64,000 bases of DNA from UBA10677 sp045654245 (GTDB lineage Bacteria; Bacillota; Clostridia; Christensenellales; Pumilibacteraceae): assembly GCA_045654245.1 (NCBI GenBank), contig JAZOMX010000023.1, positions 42,346-106,345 on the forward strand, read 5' to 3'. Position numbers and translations under genes: made by a program. The notes beneath the pieces were generated by a model, which saw only the letters and a program-made list of their open reading frames with translations, searched no databases and was not told the origin of the DNA. Within the stretch, counting starts at the first letter, position 1. Every line of letters begins with the position of its first letter. Below are positions 8,651-16,344 of the stretch, in pieces.

Positions 8651-8675
8651 AAATATGACGGAAGTTGTCATATTT
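8651..8675. promoter_or_regulatory. Perfect 9-bp inverted repeat before the GmrSD-like gene
   Basis: AAATATGAC and GTCATATTT are separated by 7 bases. No T run follows, so it fits an operator better than a terminator. A TAAAAT sits just downstream (8683-8688), which would place the dyad in the -35 region of a promoter for the nuclease gene. Confidence 0.5.
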
Positions 8676-8708
8676 AGTGTGGTAAAATTAACAAAAGGAG
8701 AAAAACTT

Positions 8709-10802
8709 ATGAAAGTAGAAAAATATAGAGTTCTTGGAGAGTTAATTGAGACGAATAAACGTCAATTTGTTATCCCCGTCTATCAAAGAAACTATGATTG
8801 GGGAAAACAACACTGCAAAAAACTTTATGATGATATTATTTCCGCGTATGAGTTAGATAGATTTCACTTTATCGGTTCAATCGTTTATGTTGACCAAGGC
8901 GAAGAAAATAAAATATATAGATATTTAATAATTGACGGACAACAAAGAATTACAACACTTTTCTTGTTGCTTAAAGCTCTTCTTGATTCAACCGAAGACA
9001 AAAATCTTAAAAAAGAGTTTGAAGATATTCTTTTTAATATCGATAAATATAATGACCTAAAACTAACAGACCAAACAAAGATAAAGTTAAAGCCAATCAA
9101 AAGCGATAATGACCAATTTATGCTTTTGATGAAAAATGATTTGCAATCGATTGATAGAAGTTCAAACATTTTCATTAACTATGACTATATGAAAAAGTTG
9201 ATTTCAAAATCAAATGCATTAGGCATAACAACTAAAGATATTTTGTCGGGTATAAAAAAATTAACTTCAGCAGTCATTATACTTGACCCAAAAGAAGATG
9301 AGCCGCAGGTGGTTTTTGAGTCGATTAACTCAACAGGCTTAGACCTTTCCCTTGCGGATTTAATTAGAAACTTTATTCTAATGACCGATAAAAATCAAGA
9401 AAAACTTTTTGAGGATTATTGGATTAAAATAGAAAATAATGTTGGTCAAAACAAAATGCCAGCTTTTATTACAGATTTCTTGCAGTTTTCTTGTCGTGAA
9501 ATTGTTTCAACTAAAAATGCTTATATTGTCTTTAAAAACTATTTTAAGACGGAAAAGTTTTCTAATGAGCAAATGTTGGAAAAGTTGTTACATTATTCTG
9601 CTTTCTATAAAGCGTTTTTAGGTAATGATACAAAAACATATTCACACGTCGTAAATAAAAAATTGGCAGGATTTAATGCATTAGATCAAGGGACTATATA
9701 TCAATTTTTATTCCACATTTTCGACGATTACGATGCAGGCATTATTTCAATTGAAGAATTAGAAAAGATTGTTACGTTCTTCTTTAATTATTTGCTCCGT
9801 AGAATTGTTTGTGGGGTTGGCTCTAATAGTTTAAGAGGACTATATAAAACTCTATACAATAGAATTTTTGCCGATAAAAAGAATTTGGAAAATTACTACG
9901 ACTCTATTATTCAATTCTTCTTACAGTTGAATACAAAGGATGCAGTTCCTTCTGATTCAGCGTTTAAGGATGCCTTAATAAACACTGATATTTATAACAA
10001 GAAAAACGTTTGTAAATATCTCTTAAAATCAATAGAAGATATTGCAGAAGATGGAAGTGAAAGCAAAGAGATATTAGATGTTTCCACTCTTTCTATTGAA
10101 CATATAATGCCGCAAAAACTTTCAGATTATTGGCAAACAGCGCTCGGCAATAATTATGCCAAAATACACGAAAAGTACTTACATAATCTCGGTAACTTGA
10201 CGTTAACGGGTTATAATAGTGAATTAGGACAAAAAACTTTTGACGAAAAGAAGCAATTAATTATAGATAAAAACTCTCATATTGTTGCTCTTAACAAAGA
10301 TGTTTTATCTCAAACTTCTTGGGGTGAAAAAGAAATTAAAAATCGTGCAGACCGCTTAAGTGCTATTTTGTTAAAGCTATTCTATATTGATAAGCCGCAA
10401 AAATATATTCAATTTCAAAATGATACGGAAAGGCGTTATTCGGTTGGCGAAAACTTCGATGCAACGGGAACTAAGCCAAACACTTGCATTTTCTTTGGCA
10501 ATACCTTAACGGTTAGTTCTTATGCAGACTTATTATCAAAAGTTATGGAAGTGTTCTATGATTTAGATAACGATGTAATAAATGAATTAGCGAATAAAAA
10601 TTACAAGTTAGCAAGCGCATCAAGAACATATATTACCCACGATGCTGAAAAATTAAGAAAAGCTGTTGAAATTTACGAAACAGGGATATTTTTTGAATCA
10701 AATTTAAGCGCAAATAACATTATTTCTTTCTTAAAGAGTCTTTTAGATGTGTTTGAGCTTGATTATACCGAACTTGTAATTTGTGTAGATTCTAAACAAT
10801 AA
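8709..10802 (+). CDS. GmrSD-type restriction protein (DUF262 + DUF1524)
   Basis: 697 aa. The N-terminal DUF262 (GmrS-like) domain has VIPVYQRNYDW (~21-31) and the nucleotide-binding signature IIDGQQRITTLFLLL (Asp76-Arg80). The DUF1524 (GmrD-like) His-Me/HNH nuclease domain has SIEHIMPQ (His465) and HNLGNLTL (His492, Asn493, Asn496). About 130 further residues follow with no recognised family. Fused GmrSD proteins are type IV restriction enzymes that use NTP to cut modified, mainly phage, DNA. The start at 8709 is set by AGGAG 10 bases upstream. Base composition is markedly AT-rich compared with chromosomal neighbours, which fits acquisition. It shares a direction with the kinase pair but has its own leader. 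Confidence 0.85.
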   Translation: MKVEKYRVLGELIETNKRQFVIPVYQRNYDWGKQHCKKLYDDIISAYELDRFHFIGSIVYVDQGEENKIYRYLIIDGQQRITTLFLLLKALLDSTEDKNLKKEFEDILFNIDKYNDLKLTDQTKIKLKPIKSDNDQFMLLMKNDLQSIDRSSNIFINYDYMKKLISKSNALGITTKDILSGIKKLTSAVIILDPKEDEPQVVFESINSTGLDLSLADLIRNFILMTDKNQEKLFEDYWIKIENNVGQNKMPAFITDFLQFSCREIVSTKNAYIVFKNYFKTEKFSNEQMLEKLLHYSAFYKAFLGNDTKTYSHVVNKKLAGFNALDQGTIYQFLFHIFDDYDAGIISIEELEKIVTFFFNYLLRRIVCGVGSNSLRGLYKTLYNRIFADKKNLENYYDSIIQFFLQLNTKDAVPSDSAFKDALINTDIYNKKNVCKYLLKSIEDIAEDGSESKEILDVSTLSIEHIMPQKLSDYWQTALGNNYAKIHEKYLHNLGNLTLTGYNSELGQKTFDEKKQLIIDKNSHIVALNKDVLSQTSWGEKEIKNRADRLSAILLKLFYIDKPQKYIQFQNDTERRYSVGENFDATGTKPNTCIFFGNTLTVSSYADLLSKVMEVFYDLDNDVINELANKNYKLASASRTYITHDAEKLRKAVEIYETGIFFESNLSANNIISFLKSLLDVFELDYTELVICVDSKQ

Positions 10803-10818
10803 AACAAAGGAGAAAATT

Positions 10819-11043
10819 ATGTTTGACCCAAATTGGTATTATAATCCTAACTGCTTTAACCCACAAGCTTACGCCCAAATGCAAGCGCATCAACAATATG
10901 AGCAAGAACAGCAGAAAGACGTTTACAACGCAATAAAAGCATATAGTGATTTTCTAGATGCGATGGAAAAGTTGGACCCAGCGCATAAACAAGATGTATT
11001 TCGCGGTTGTTTTGTTGAGATTGCTAAACGTATGCATTGGTAA
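10819..11043 (+). CDS. Small Gln/Tyr-rich hypothetical protein
   Basis: 74 aa with a good AGGAG site, 16 bases after the GmrSD-like gene. The N-terminus is rich in Asn, Tyr, Gln and Pro (NWYYNPNCFNPQAYAQMQAH). The C-terminal half is a predicted amphipathic helix ending in AKRMHW. No family is recognised. Position between a nuclease and an HNH protein suggests an accessory subunit or regulator of that system; this is inference from context only. Confidence 0.6.
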   Translation: MFDPNWYYNPNCFNPQAYAQMQAHQQYEQEQQKDVYNAIKAYSDFLDAMEKLDPAHKQDVFRGCFVEIAKRMHW

Positions 11044-11087
11044 TTTTACACACAAAAAAAATTAGTAAATAGTATAGGAGAAAAGAG

Positions 11088-11783
11088 ATGCCATTTAATG
11101 AAAAAACGAAAGAAGACGCAATGGTAGCGTGTGGGAGACACTGCTGCATCTGTCATAAGTTTTGTGGCAATAAAATGGAAGTCCATCATATAACTCCACA
11201 AAAAGACGGCGGTGAAGACACCTTTGAAAACGCTATTCCCCTTTGCTTTGATTGCCACGCCGAAGTGGGTGCATATAATACAAGTCACCCTAAGGGTGTT
11301 AAGTTTTCTAAAACTGAATTAAAGCGCCATCGCGATAATTGGTATAAATGTGTTAAGCAAGGCAATATAACAGGCGATACAATTCCACCGATGAAATTAT
11401 TGCGTGAAGAAGGATTTGAAGAAACCCCACTCGTTCGCATAACATCAGGAATACAACTATTAAATGCGTTGAGTGGTTGTTGTGGAGCTCAATATAATTA
11501 CGAAGAACCGAAAACGAGAGAGGAAGCATCAATTATAAGCGAATTTCAAAAAGAAATAGAATATTTATCGGATGCAGATTCTCTTATTGAAGAAAGTGAA
11601 AGAGTTCTAATAGGGTTTGACTTAAACGACTTAATAACTAAAATGGATGAAAAAGGTTTTTGGGTTTTTACAGGACGAGAAAATCGAGTCTTAACGGGTG
11701 GCGTTATCAAAGAACCTGAAAGTTTTCCGATATTACATATTTATATTCTAAAAAAGGACAATATAAAAATTAAAAACTGTTAA
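11088..11783 (+). CDS. HNH endonuclease-like protein
   Basis: 231 aa. The N-terminal HNH domain has a zinc pair Cys19/Cys22 (CCIC), the HNH core VHHITP (His33-His34), an acidic DGGEDTFEN loop and a second zinc pair Cys53/Cys56 (CFDCH). The rest (~100-231) is a separate mixed alpha/beta region without a known match, possibly target recognition. AGGAG lies 7 bases before the ATG. It closes the cargo and is followed by a hairpin. Such HNH proteins commonly travel with restriction or other anti-phage genes. Confidence 0.8.
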   Translation: MPFNEKTKEDAMVACGRHCCICHKFCGNKMEVHHITPQKDGGEDTFENAIPLCFDCHAEVGAYNTSHPKGVKFSKTELKRHRDNWYKCVKQGNITGDTIPPMKLLREEGFEETPLVRITSGIQLLNALSGCCGAQYNYEEPKTREEASIISEFQKEIEYLSDADSLIEESERVLIGFDLNDLITKMDEKGFWVFTGRENRVLTGGVIKEPESFPILHIYILKKDNIKIKNC

Positions 11784-11796
11784 AACCTTTACAATG

Positions 11797-11832
11797 GTAG
11801 GCAGGTAGCCAAGAATGTAGATATCTGCCTAC
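11797..11832 (+). terminator. Hairpin after the HNH gene
   Basis: GTAGGCAG and CTGCCTAC form an 8-bp stem around a 20-base loop. The downstream T content is only moderate (tactttattta), so it is a weak terminator or another structured site. Confidence 0.45.
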
Positions 11833-11932
11833 TACTTTATTTAACTTAATATCTTCCCTATTTAGGCGAGTGGAATTTGTTCTACTTGCCTTTTTTGTGC
11901 CTTAAAAAATATTTTAAGTTTAGACCGCCACG

Positions 11933-12185
11933 TTTTGCTCGAAAATCGCCCTTTTAAGTGAGGGGTAAAAATTTTTACACTAAAAATGAAGATTTTGACC
12001 CCATAAACGGCAAAAAATAGCCCCTTTATATAGAGAGAAAAAATTTTTTTGAAAATTTTTGAATTTTGCCTTTACTTTTTGCTCTAAAAAGCCCTTTTAA
12101 GTGAAGGGGTAAAATAAAATTAAGAAATTTTTAATTTAGGGGTGCGGTTTTAGTCAAAAATCACCCCTTTTAAGTGAAGTAGAAT
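11933..12185 (+). repeat. Three ~38-bp direct repeats in a non-coding stretch
   Basis: Copies at 11933-11970, 12077-12114 and 12148-12185 share a TTTTGCTC/TTTTAGTC start and the core CCCTTTTAAGTGA(A)GGGGTAAAA; the third copy is degraded after the core. A weaker relative lies near 12010-12035. No gene is supported from 11784 to 12210. The spacing is irregular and not CRISPR-like. They could be binding sites for an element-encoded protein. Confidence 0.6.
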
Positions 12186-12210
12186 TATTAGATGAGGAGG
12201 AAAAATAAAA

Positions 12211-12243
12211 ATGAAATTTTACAACTTTACCCATCCACCATAA
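12211..12243 (+). CDS. Ten-codon leader peptide MKFYNFTHPP
   Basis: A strong GAGGAGG site (12194-12200) precedes an ATG with a spacing of 10 bases. Ten codons follow, ending Pro-Pro-stop, and a large hairpin begins 20 bases later (12263-12296). Translation termination after Pro-Pro is known to be slow, so this could be a stalling leader that controls readthrough or folding of the hairpin. After the hairpin, ATG ACA GCC AAA AAA TAA (12309-12326) looks like the start of a lost gene. Confidence 0.45.
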   Translation: MKFYNFTHPP

Positions 12244-12262
12244 GTTTAACTTTTATAAGTGT

Positions 12263-12296
12263 AGCCCACTACACTTTCGCTCGAAAGTGGTGGGCT
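12263..12296. other. Large hairpin, attenuator or oriT-like
   Basis: AGCCCAC-TA-CACTTTCG pairs with CGAAAGTG-GTGGGCT, giving a 15-bp stem with one 2-base bulge and a 2-base loop. It is followed by ctctgcgaggcaaaatg. Similar stem-plus-GCGAGG arrangements occur in mobile elements of Clostridia as I remember them, but I cannot verify this. No relaxase is present in the element to act on an oriT. Confidence 0.4.
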
Positions 12297-12453
12297 CTGC
12301 GAGGCAAAATGACAGCCAAAAAATAAAGCGGAAAATACCAAAATCCTAAGCAGGTTAAGAAAACCGCTTAAAAAATTCATTTTAGGCAATTTTACCGCTT
12401 TTTCAAAGCAGGTAAAAGGAATTGCCAAAATCGCGCTTTTGACCTATCAAAAC

Positions 12454-12475
12454 AATCGGGAAACCCGATTTTTAT
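12454..12475 (+). terminator. Terminator before the recombinase module
   Basis: AATCGGG, a 3-base loop and CCCGATT, then TTTATT. It separates the cargo and leader region from the recombination genes. Confidence 0.7.
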
Positions 12476-12511
12476 TCTTCTACCGAAATTAAATTTTTAT
12501 CTCAAAACAGC

Positions 12512-12540
12512 TTGACTATTCCGTGTTAATACGATACAAT
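12512..12540 (+). promoter_or_regulatory. Promoter of the recombination module
   Basis: TTGACT (12512-12517), a 17-bp spacer and TACAAT (12535-12540), 30 bases before the next start, with AAGGAG between. Confidence 0.75.
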
Positions 12541-12570
12541 ATTGAAAAGTAATATTAAGGAGAACAAGCA

Positions 12571-12837
12571 ATGAGACAACCGAGAGCGGTAACAGACAAA
12601 AGGTATGAAGAGAAACACAAGGAAGAAAGAAAAGCAAAGAGCTTGGTTTGGGGAACGAGCGTTCCGAGACAGTTTGCGGAAGAAATAAACGCTTTCCTTG
12701 AAAAGCATAACATATCCAAAGTAAAACTCATAGAAGCAGGTTTTAACGCTCTTATGGACGAAGTTGCCGAGAGCGATTTATCCCTTGCTAAAATTATGGA
12801 CGGCTACGACGACTTTTTTGAAACGGAAAAGAAATAA
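12571..12837 (+). CDS. Ribbon-helix-helix-like small DNA-binding protein
   Basis: 88 aa. A basic N-terminus (DKRYEEKHKEERKAK) is followed by a short strand and two helices typical of RHH/CopG folds (VWGTSVPRQFAEEINAFLEK, then ISKVKLIEAGFNALMDE). Strong promoter and AAGGAG site. It precedes the TnpW-like ORF and the recombinase, so it may control or assist excision. The assignment rests on pattern and context. Confidence 0.6.
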   Translation: MRQPRAVTDKRYEEKHKEERKAKSLVWGTSVPRQFAEEINAFLEKHNISKVKLIEAGFNALMDEVAESDLSLAKIMDGYDDFFETEKK

Positions 12838-12949
12838 CGTTCTCTAATCCCTTTCTTCCTTATGAGCGAGAATGATACTTTTTTAATTGACGACAACACA
12901 GTATCAATAACCGAAAGGCAGACTCGACTTTCATATAAGGAGGATAATA

Positions 12950-13105
12950 ATACAACAATACAACTACATAATTTCCTTTGGCGGTACGGAATACTCCGTT
13001 ATCGTAAAGACAAGCGAAACCGCAAAGGAAACAATCAATAGTAAATTAACAAAACTTTTAATTAAGGATTCGCTCGAAAATAGTGATTCAAAAGGAGAAA
13101 CCTAA
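12950..13105 (+). CDS. TnpW-like small ORF lacking a canonical start codon
   Basis: About 51 codons reading YNYIISFGGTEYSVIVKTS and ending LENSDSKGET. The pattern resembles TnpW (strand-GGT-strand, then KET and a short helix), a small protein found just upstream of TnpX-type recombinases. A perfect AAGGAGG (12937-12943) is followed 6 bases later by ATA, not ATG, GTG or TTG. No canonical start exists between the preceding in-frame stop (12908-12910) and the conserved part. Its TAA overlaps the recombinase ATG by one base. It is either AUA-initiated or recently inactivated by a start-codon change. Confidence 0.6.
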   Translation: MQQYNYIISFGGTEYSVIVKTSETAKETINSKLTKLLIKDSLENSDSKGET

Positions 13106-14742
13106 TGAAGAAACAATTTTCGACGCATAATAGAAACTTATCACTTGGAGGTGGTATAACTGCCTTGTATTGTAGGCTCTCTCGAGACGATGAATTGCAA
13201 GGCGATAGCAACAGTATTAAAAATCAAAAAGCAATACTCTTAAAGTATGCAAACGAGCACGGTTTATTAAATCCGCAGTTTTACGTGGACGACGGGTATT
13301 CGGGAACAAACTTTAATAGACCTGACTTTATTCGGTTAATTGATGACGTAAACGCAGGGCGTATCTCTACGATAGTCGTAAAAGATATGTCCCGTTTGGG
13401 AAGAGATTATCTCAAAGTTGGGTTATATACCGAAGTAACCTTTCCCGAAGCAAACGTTAGATTTATCGCCATAAACGACGGTGTGGATAGCAACGGAAAC
13501 GACAACGACTTTACGCCATTTAGGAACATTATGAACGAATGGTATGCCAAAGATACGAGCAAGAAAGTTCGCGCCGTATTTAAGTCAAAGGGTATGTCGG
13601 GAAAACATCTTTGTACTTGTCCGCCCTACGGGTATATGAAAGATAAAGAAAACAAGCAACGTTGGCTCGTGGATGAAGAAGCAGCCATCGTGGTAAAAGA
13701 AATCTTTGAACTTTGTATCAAAGGCTTTGGTCCTACGCAAATAGCAAGGATTTTAACCGAACGTAAAATTGATACGCCTACCGTTCATAATCGTAAGAAA
13801 GGTTTACCGTGTACAACCTATCAATCGGAATTTCCTGACATATGGTGTACGGAAACGGTTAAACGAATATTATCGAATATGAATTATGTTGGGCATACGG
13901 TTAATTTTACAACGGCGAAAAAGTCTTATAAATCAAAGAAAAAGGTGTTTTTACCCCGTGAAGATTGGGTGATATTTGAAAATACGCACCCTGCGATTAT
14001 AGACCAAGACACTTACTATACCGTTCAACGGTTAAGGGAAACGAAAAGGCGACCTACGGATATGGGCGAAATAAATATTTTTTCGGGACTTGTTTATTGT
14101 TCTGACTGTGGACAAAGAATGTACCTTTGCCGTTGTACGACAATGAAACAAAAGGAATATTTTAATTGCTCAACTTATCGTAAGAAGAAAAAGAAACTTT
14201 GCACTTCACATCAGATTACGGTAGAAGCGATTGAACATATCGTGCTTAACGACTTAAAAAGAGTATTTGAAACTATTAAAACAAACGAGCAAGATTTCCT
14301 TAACGCTATACGTTTTAACGTTAGTAAAGAAAACCGTAAAACGATACTTCTTAAAACGCAGGAATTAGAAGATGCGGAAAAACGCATTAAAGCGCTTGAC
14401 CGAATTATTCAAAACTTGTATGAAGATAAAGTAAACGGCAATCTAACGGCGGAACGCTTTGCGAAGATGACACAAATCTATGAAGAAGAACAAACTTCCT
14501 TAACGGCAAAAGTAAACGCCTTACGGCAAGAACTTATGAACATTAAGGAAGAATCGGATAACGTGAGTAGGTTTATGCGAACGATACGAAAGTACGAAGA
14601 TATATCCGAACTTACGCCCGACCTTGTTAGAAACTTTATTGATAAGGTTATCGTACACCAATCGGAAAAGACGGATGGTACAAGAAAGCAAACAGTAGAA
14701 ATATTCTACAACGGAGTGGGAGCAATCCCGCAAATCTCTTGA
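13105..14742 (+). CDS. Large serine recombinase, TnpX family
   Basis: 545 aa. The resolvase catalytic domain begins with ALYCRLSRDDE (catalytic Ser26, Arg24) and continues through DDGYSGTNFNRP and DMSRLGRDYL. The recombinase domain (~170-300) has PPYGYMKD and GFGPTQIARILTERKI. A zinc ribbon follows around residue 332 (YCSDCGQRMYLC, with a second Cys pair NCSTY and LCTSH). A long coiled coil lies at ~410-490. It excises and inserts the element through a circle by double-strand cleavage at a dinucleotide. It starts inside the stop of the TnpW-like ORF, with AAAGGAG 7 bases before. It appears intact. Confidence 0.93.
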   Translation: MKKQFSTHNRNLSLGGGITALYCRLSRDDELQGDSNSIKNQKAILLKYANEHGLLNPQFYVDDGYSGTNFNRPDFIRLIDDVNAGRISTIVVKDMSRLGRDYLKVGLYTEVTFPEANVRFIAINDGVDSNGNDNDFTPFRNIMNEWYAKDTSKKVRAVFKSKGMSGKHLCTCPPYGYMKDKENKQRWLVDEEAAIVVKEIFELCIKGFGPTQIARILTERKIDTPTVHNRKKGLPCTTYQSEFPDIWCTETVKRILSNMNYVGHTVNFTTAKKSYKSKKKVFLPREDWVIFENTHPAIIDQDTYYTVQRLRETKRRPTDMGEINIFSGLVYCSDCGQRMYLCRCTTMKQKEYFNCSTYRKKKKKLCTSHQITVEAIEHIVLNDLKRVFETIKTNEQDFLNAIRFNVSKENRKTILLKTQELEDAEKRIKALDRIIQNLYEDKVNGNLTAERFAKMTQIYEEEQTSLTAKVNALRQELMNIKEESDNVSRFMRTIRKYEDISELTPDLVRNFIDKVIVHQSEKTDGTRKQTVEIFYNGVGAIPQIS

Positions 14743-14749
14743 ACGAAAA

Positions 14750-14784
14750 AGGAAGTGGCACGGCTTTGTGTCGTACCACTTCCT
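14750..14784 (+). terminator. Strong hairpin after the recombinase
   Basis: AGGAAGTGG pairs with CCACTTCCT (9 bp), with a further ACG/CGT inside. No T run follows, so it may be a recombination or RNA-stability structure more than a terminator. Confidence 0.5.
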
Positions 14785-14791
14785 ATAAGAG

Positions 14792-14833
14792 AAAATCTCT
14801 ATTGAACACACCCAAAAAGGGGCGTTCTTTTTT
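14792..14833 (-). repeat. Right terminal inverted repeat of the element
   Basis: Ends GCGTTCTTTTTT; read on the minus strand it matches the left end at about 32 of 42 positions, including the outer 12 bases and GGGTGT. Outside it, a 16-base sequence TTTTGTTTAGTCTTTG occurs twice, at 14830-14845 and 14848-14863, separated by GA. Confidence 0.7.
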
Positions 14834-14853
14834 GTTTAGTCTTTGGATTTTGT

Positions 14854-16185
14854 TTAGTCTTTGTATTTATTGAGCCAAGTGCCACGGAGATAGCGGATAA
14901 CGAAAAAGATTGTTCTACATACCCAGTCGGCGAGCATACCCACCCAAATACTATATAGACCTAGGTGGAAGAAGTGCGACACGAGATAACTTCCTGCGAC
15001 ACGGAAAATCCACATAGAGCAAATCGACACGACCATAGTAAAACGCACGTCGTTCGTAGCCCTTAGCGCGTGAGGAATAGTGAAAGCAAGAGGCCAAATA
15101 ATTATACAAGCAATACAGTTAATCTTAACTATATTAGCGCAAAGAACGCTAGCCTCGGGGGAGAGGTTGTAAAGCCGAGAGAAAAATCCCACCGTAAAGA
15201 AGAAGAACACGGACAACACGAAGTAGCAACAGTAGTTAAAGAGCAAAATCTTTTTAACGTTGAGTTTAGCCTCCTCTTTTTCTCCTGCGCCAACGCAAAT
15301 ACCGACTATCGTAGAAAGACCTATACCGATTGCCGTACCAACCGTCCAGTGGAAATTAGCGAGCGTTTGCGAAACGGCGTTAGCGGCGATACTAGCCGTA
15401 CCGAAAGTAGAAACTAAACTAGCAACGAGAAGACGACCTAGTTGGAAAAAGGAGTTTTCCATACCGCTAGGAATACCGATAAAGCAAATGCGCTTGATAA
15501 GAAAACCGTTGGGCTTGAAGTGGAAAAAGTTTTCGATATAAACGCCGTTTTCTTTCTTTCTTGCGCATAAAACGATAGCCAAAACGCCTGCAACCGCGCG
15601 AGCAAGCAAGGTTGAAAGTCCTGCTCCTAATACGCCCCAACCTAATCCGTAAATAAACAATGCGTTTCCGCAAACGTTGAAAGCGTTTGAAAAGAGCGAG
15701 TTATATAGCGTAACCTTTGTCCTACCTTGCGCGCGAAGAATAGCGTGACCTGCGCAACTCATACTCAAAAACGGATGGGACAACGCCATTAAGAGCAGGT
15801 AAACGAGCGCGCTGTTCATAACGGCGGGCTCAACCGTGCCGTAGAAAAGTTTTAGAATAGGCGCTCTAAAAAATCCGAGAATAAGTCCAACAATGATAGC
15901 AATAAAAGTGGAAATATAAACTAGTTGTTTTGCCGATTCGCGCGATTTTTCCAAATCTTTTTTTCCAAAGAATTGTGATATTACTATTGCACCACCAGAT
16001 GAAAGAGCAGTGAAGAAAACCATTAAAAAGTTATCTAGCGCATTTGATAGCGAAACACCCGATACTGCCGTTTCACCCTCTGATGCGACCATAATTCCGT
16101 CGAACAATCCTATCGTCATACTTAAAAGGTGTTCAAGAATAATAGGGATGATTAGTAATATAGCGCTTTTAGTTGTGAATCGCAA
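14854..16185 (-). CDS. MATE family exporter (copy 3)
   Basis: A 443-aa, 12-helix MATE exporter; conserved segments include GLFDGIMVASEGETAVSGVS near the N-terminus and the second-half repeat. It is more distant from the two tandem copies at 1-3.8 kb. The start codon is TTG, with AAAGGAG upstream at a spacing of 9-10 bases. It is divergent from an AraC regulator 159 bp away that may control it. Its stop codon lies 6 bases outside the integrated element. Confidence 0.88.
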   Translation of the reverse strand: MRFTTKSAILLIIPIILEHLLSMTIGLFDGIMVASEGETAVSGVSLSNALDNFLMVFFTALSSGGAIVISQFFGKKDLEKSRESAKQLVYISTFIAIIVGLILGFFRAPILKLFYGTVEPAVMNSALVYLLLMALSHPFLSMSCAGHAILRAQGRTKVTLYNSLFSNAFNVCGNALFIYGLGWGVLGAGLSTLLARAVAGVLAIVLCARKKENGVYIENFFHFKPNGFLIKRICFIGIPSGMENSFFQLGRLLVASLVSTFGTASIAANAVSQTLANFHWTVGTAIGIGLSTIVGICVGAGEKEEAKLNVKKILLFNYCCYFVLSVFFFFTVGFFSRLYNLSPEASVLCANIVKINCIACIIIWPLAFTIPHALRATNDVRFTMVVSICSMWIFRVAGSYLVSHFFHLGLYSIWVGMLADWVCRTIFFVIRYLRGTWLNKYKD

Positions 16186-16296
16186 ACTGAAATTCTCCTT
16201 TGTATCTTTATATATGAAAAAAACCGTAATTGTGCCTCTTCGTTTCTAATTGTACCACTTTTATAAAAATAAAGGTATGAAAAAAGATAAAAAAAC

Positions 16297-16325
16297 TTGT
16301 ACAAAAGATAGATTTATTATATAAT
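16297..16325 (+). promoter_or_regulatory. Promoter of the AraC-type regulator
   Basis: TTGTAC, 17 bp and TATAAT (16320-16325), 19 bases before the ATG at 16345, with TAGGAG between. The element lies in the divergent interval with the MATE gene. Confidence 0.65.
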
Positions 16326-16344
16326 ACGAGTAGGAGATAAGCAA

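Larger units (their letters stand above)
6703..14847. mobile_element. TnpX-type integrated element carrying defence/toxin-like cargo
   Basis: An AT-richer block bounded by GA dinucleotides at 6703-6704 and 14846-14847. Imperfect 42-bp inverted repeats (6720-6761 and 14792-14833) lie just inside. A large serine recombinase sits at the right end, preceded by a TnpW-like ORF and an RHH-like gene. Removing one GA plus the interior joins ...cttatcGA to ttttgtttagtc. This gives the nucleoside hydrolase a TAG at 14855-14857 that interlocks with the stop (TTA, 14854-14856) of the convergent MATE gene. TnpX transposons (Tn4451 group) are known for GA targets and inverted ends. Cargo: HipA/CtkA-like kinase, HTH protein, GmrSD-like nuclease, small protein, HNH protein. 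No relaxase or transfer gene is seen. The exact ends are inferred. Confidence 0.75.

Noticed and set aside
11933..12185. Possible CRISPR array
   Set aside because: Only three degraded copies with irregular spacing (144 and 71 bp) and no cas genes.
12263..12296. Calling the hairpin a definite origin of transfer
   Set aside because: No relaxase or mobilisation gene in the element and no nick-site consensus I can verify; kept as an unnamed structure.
14830..14863. The two TTTTGTTTAGTCTTTG copies as a long target-site duplication
   Set aside because: Both lie at the right end only; a duplication would place one at each end. They are better seen as element-end sequence resembling the target.
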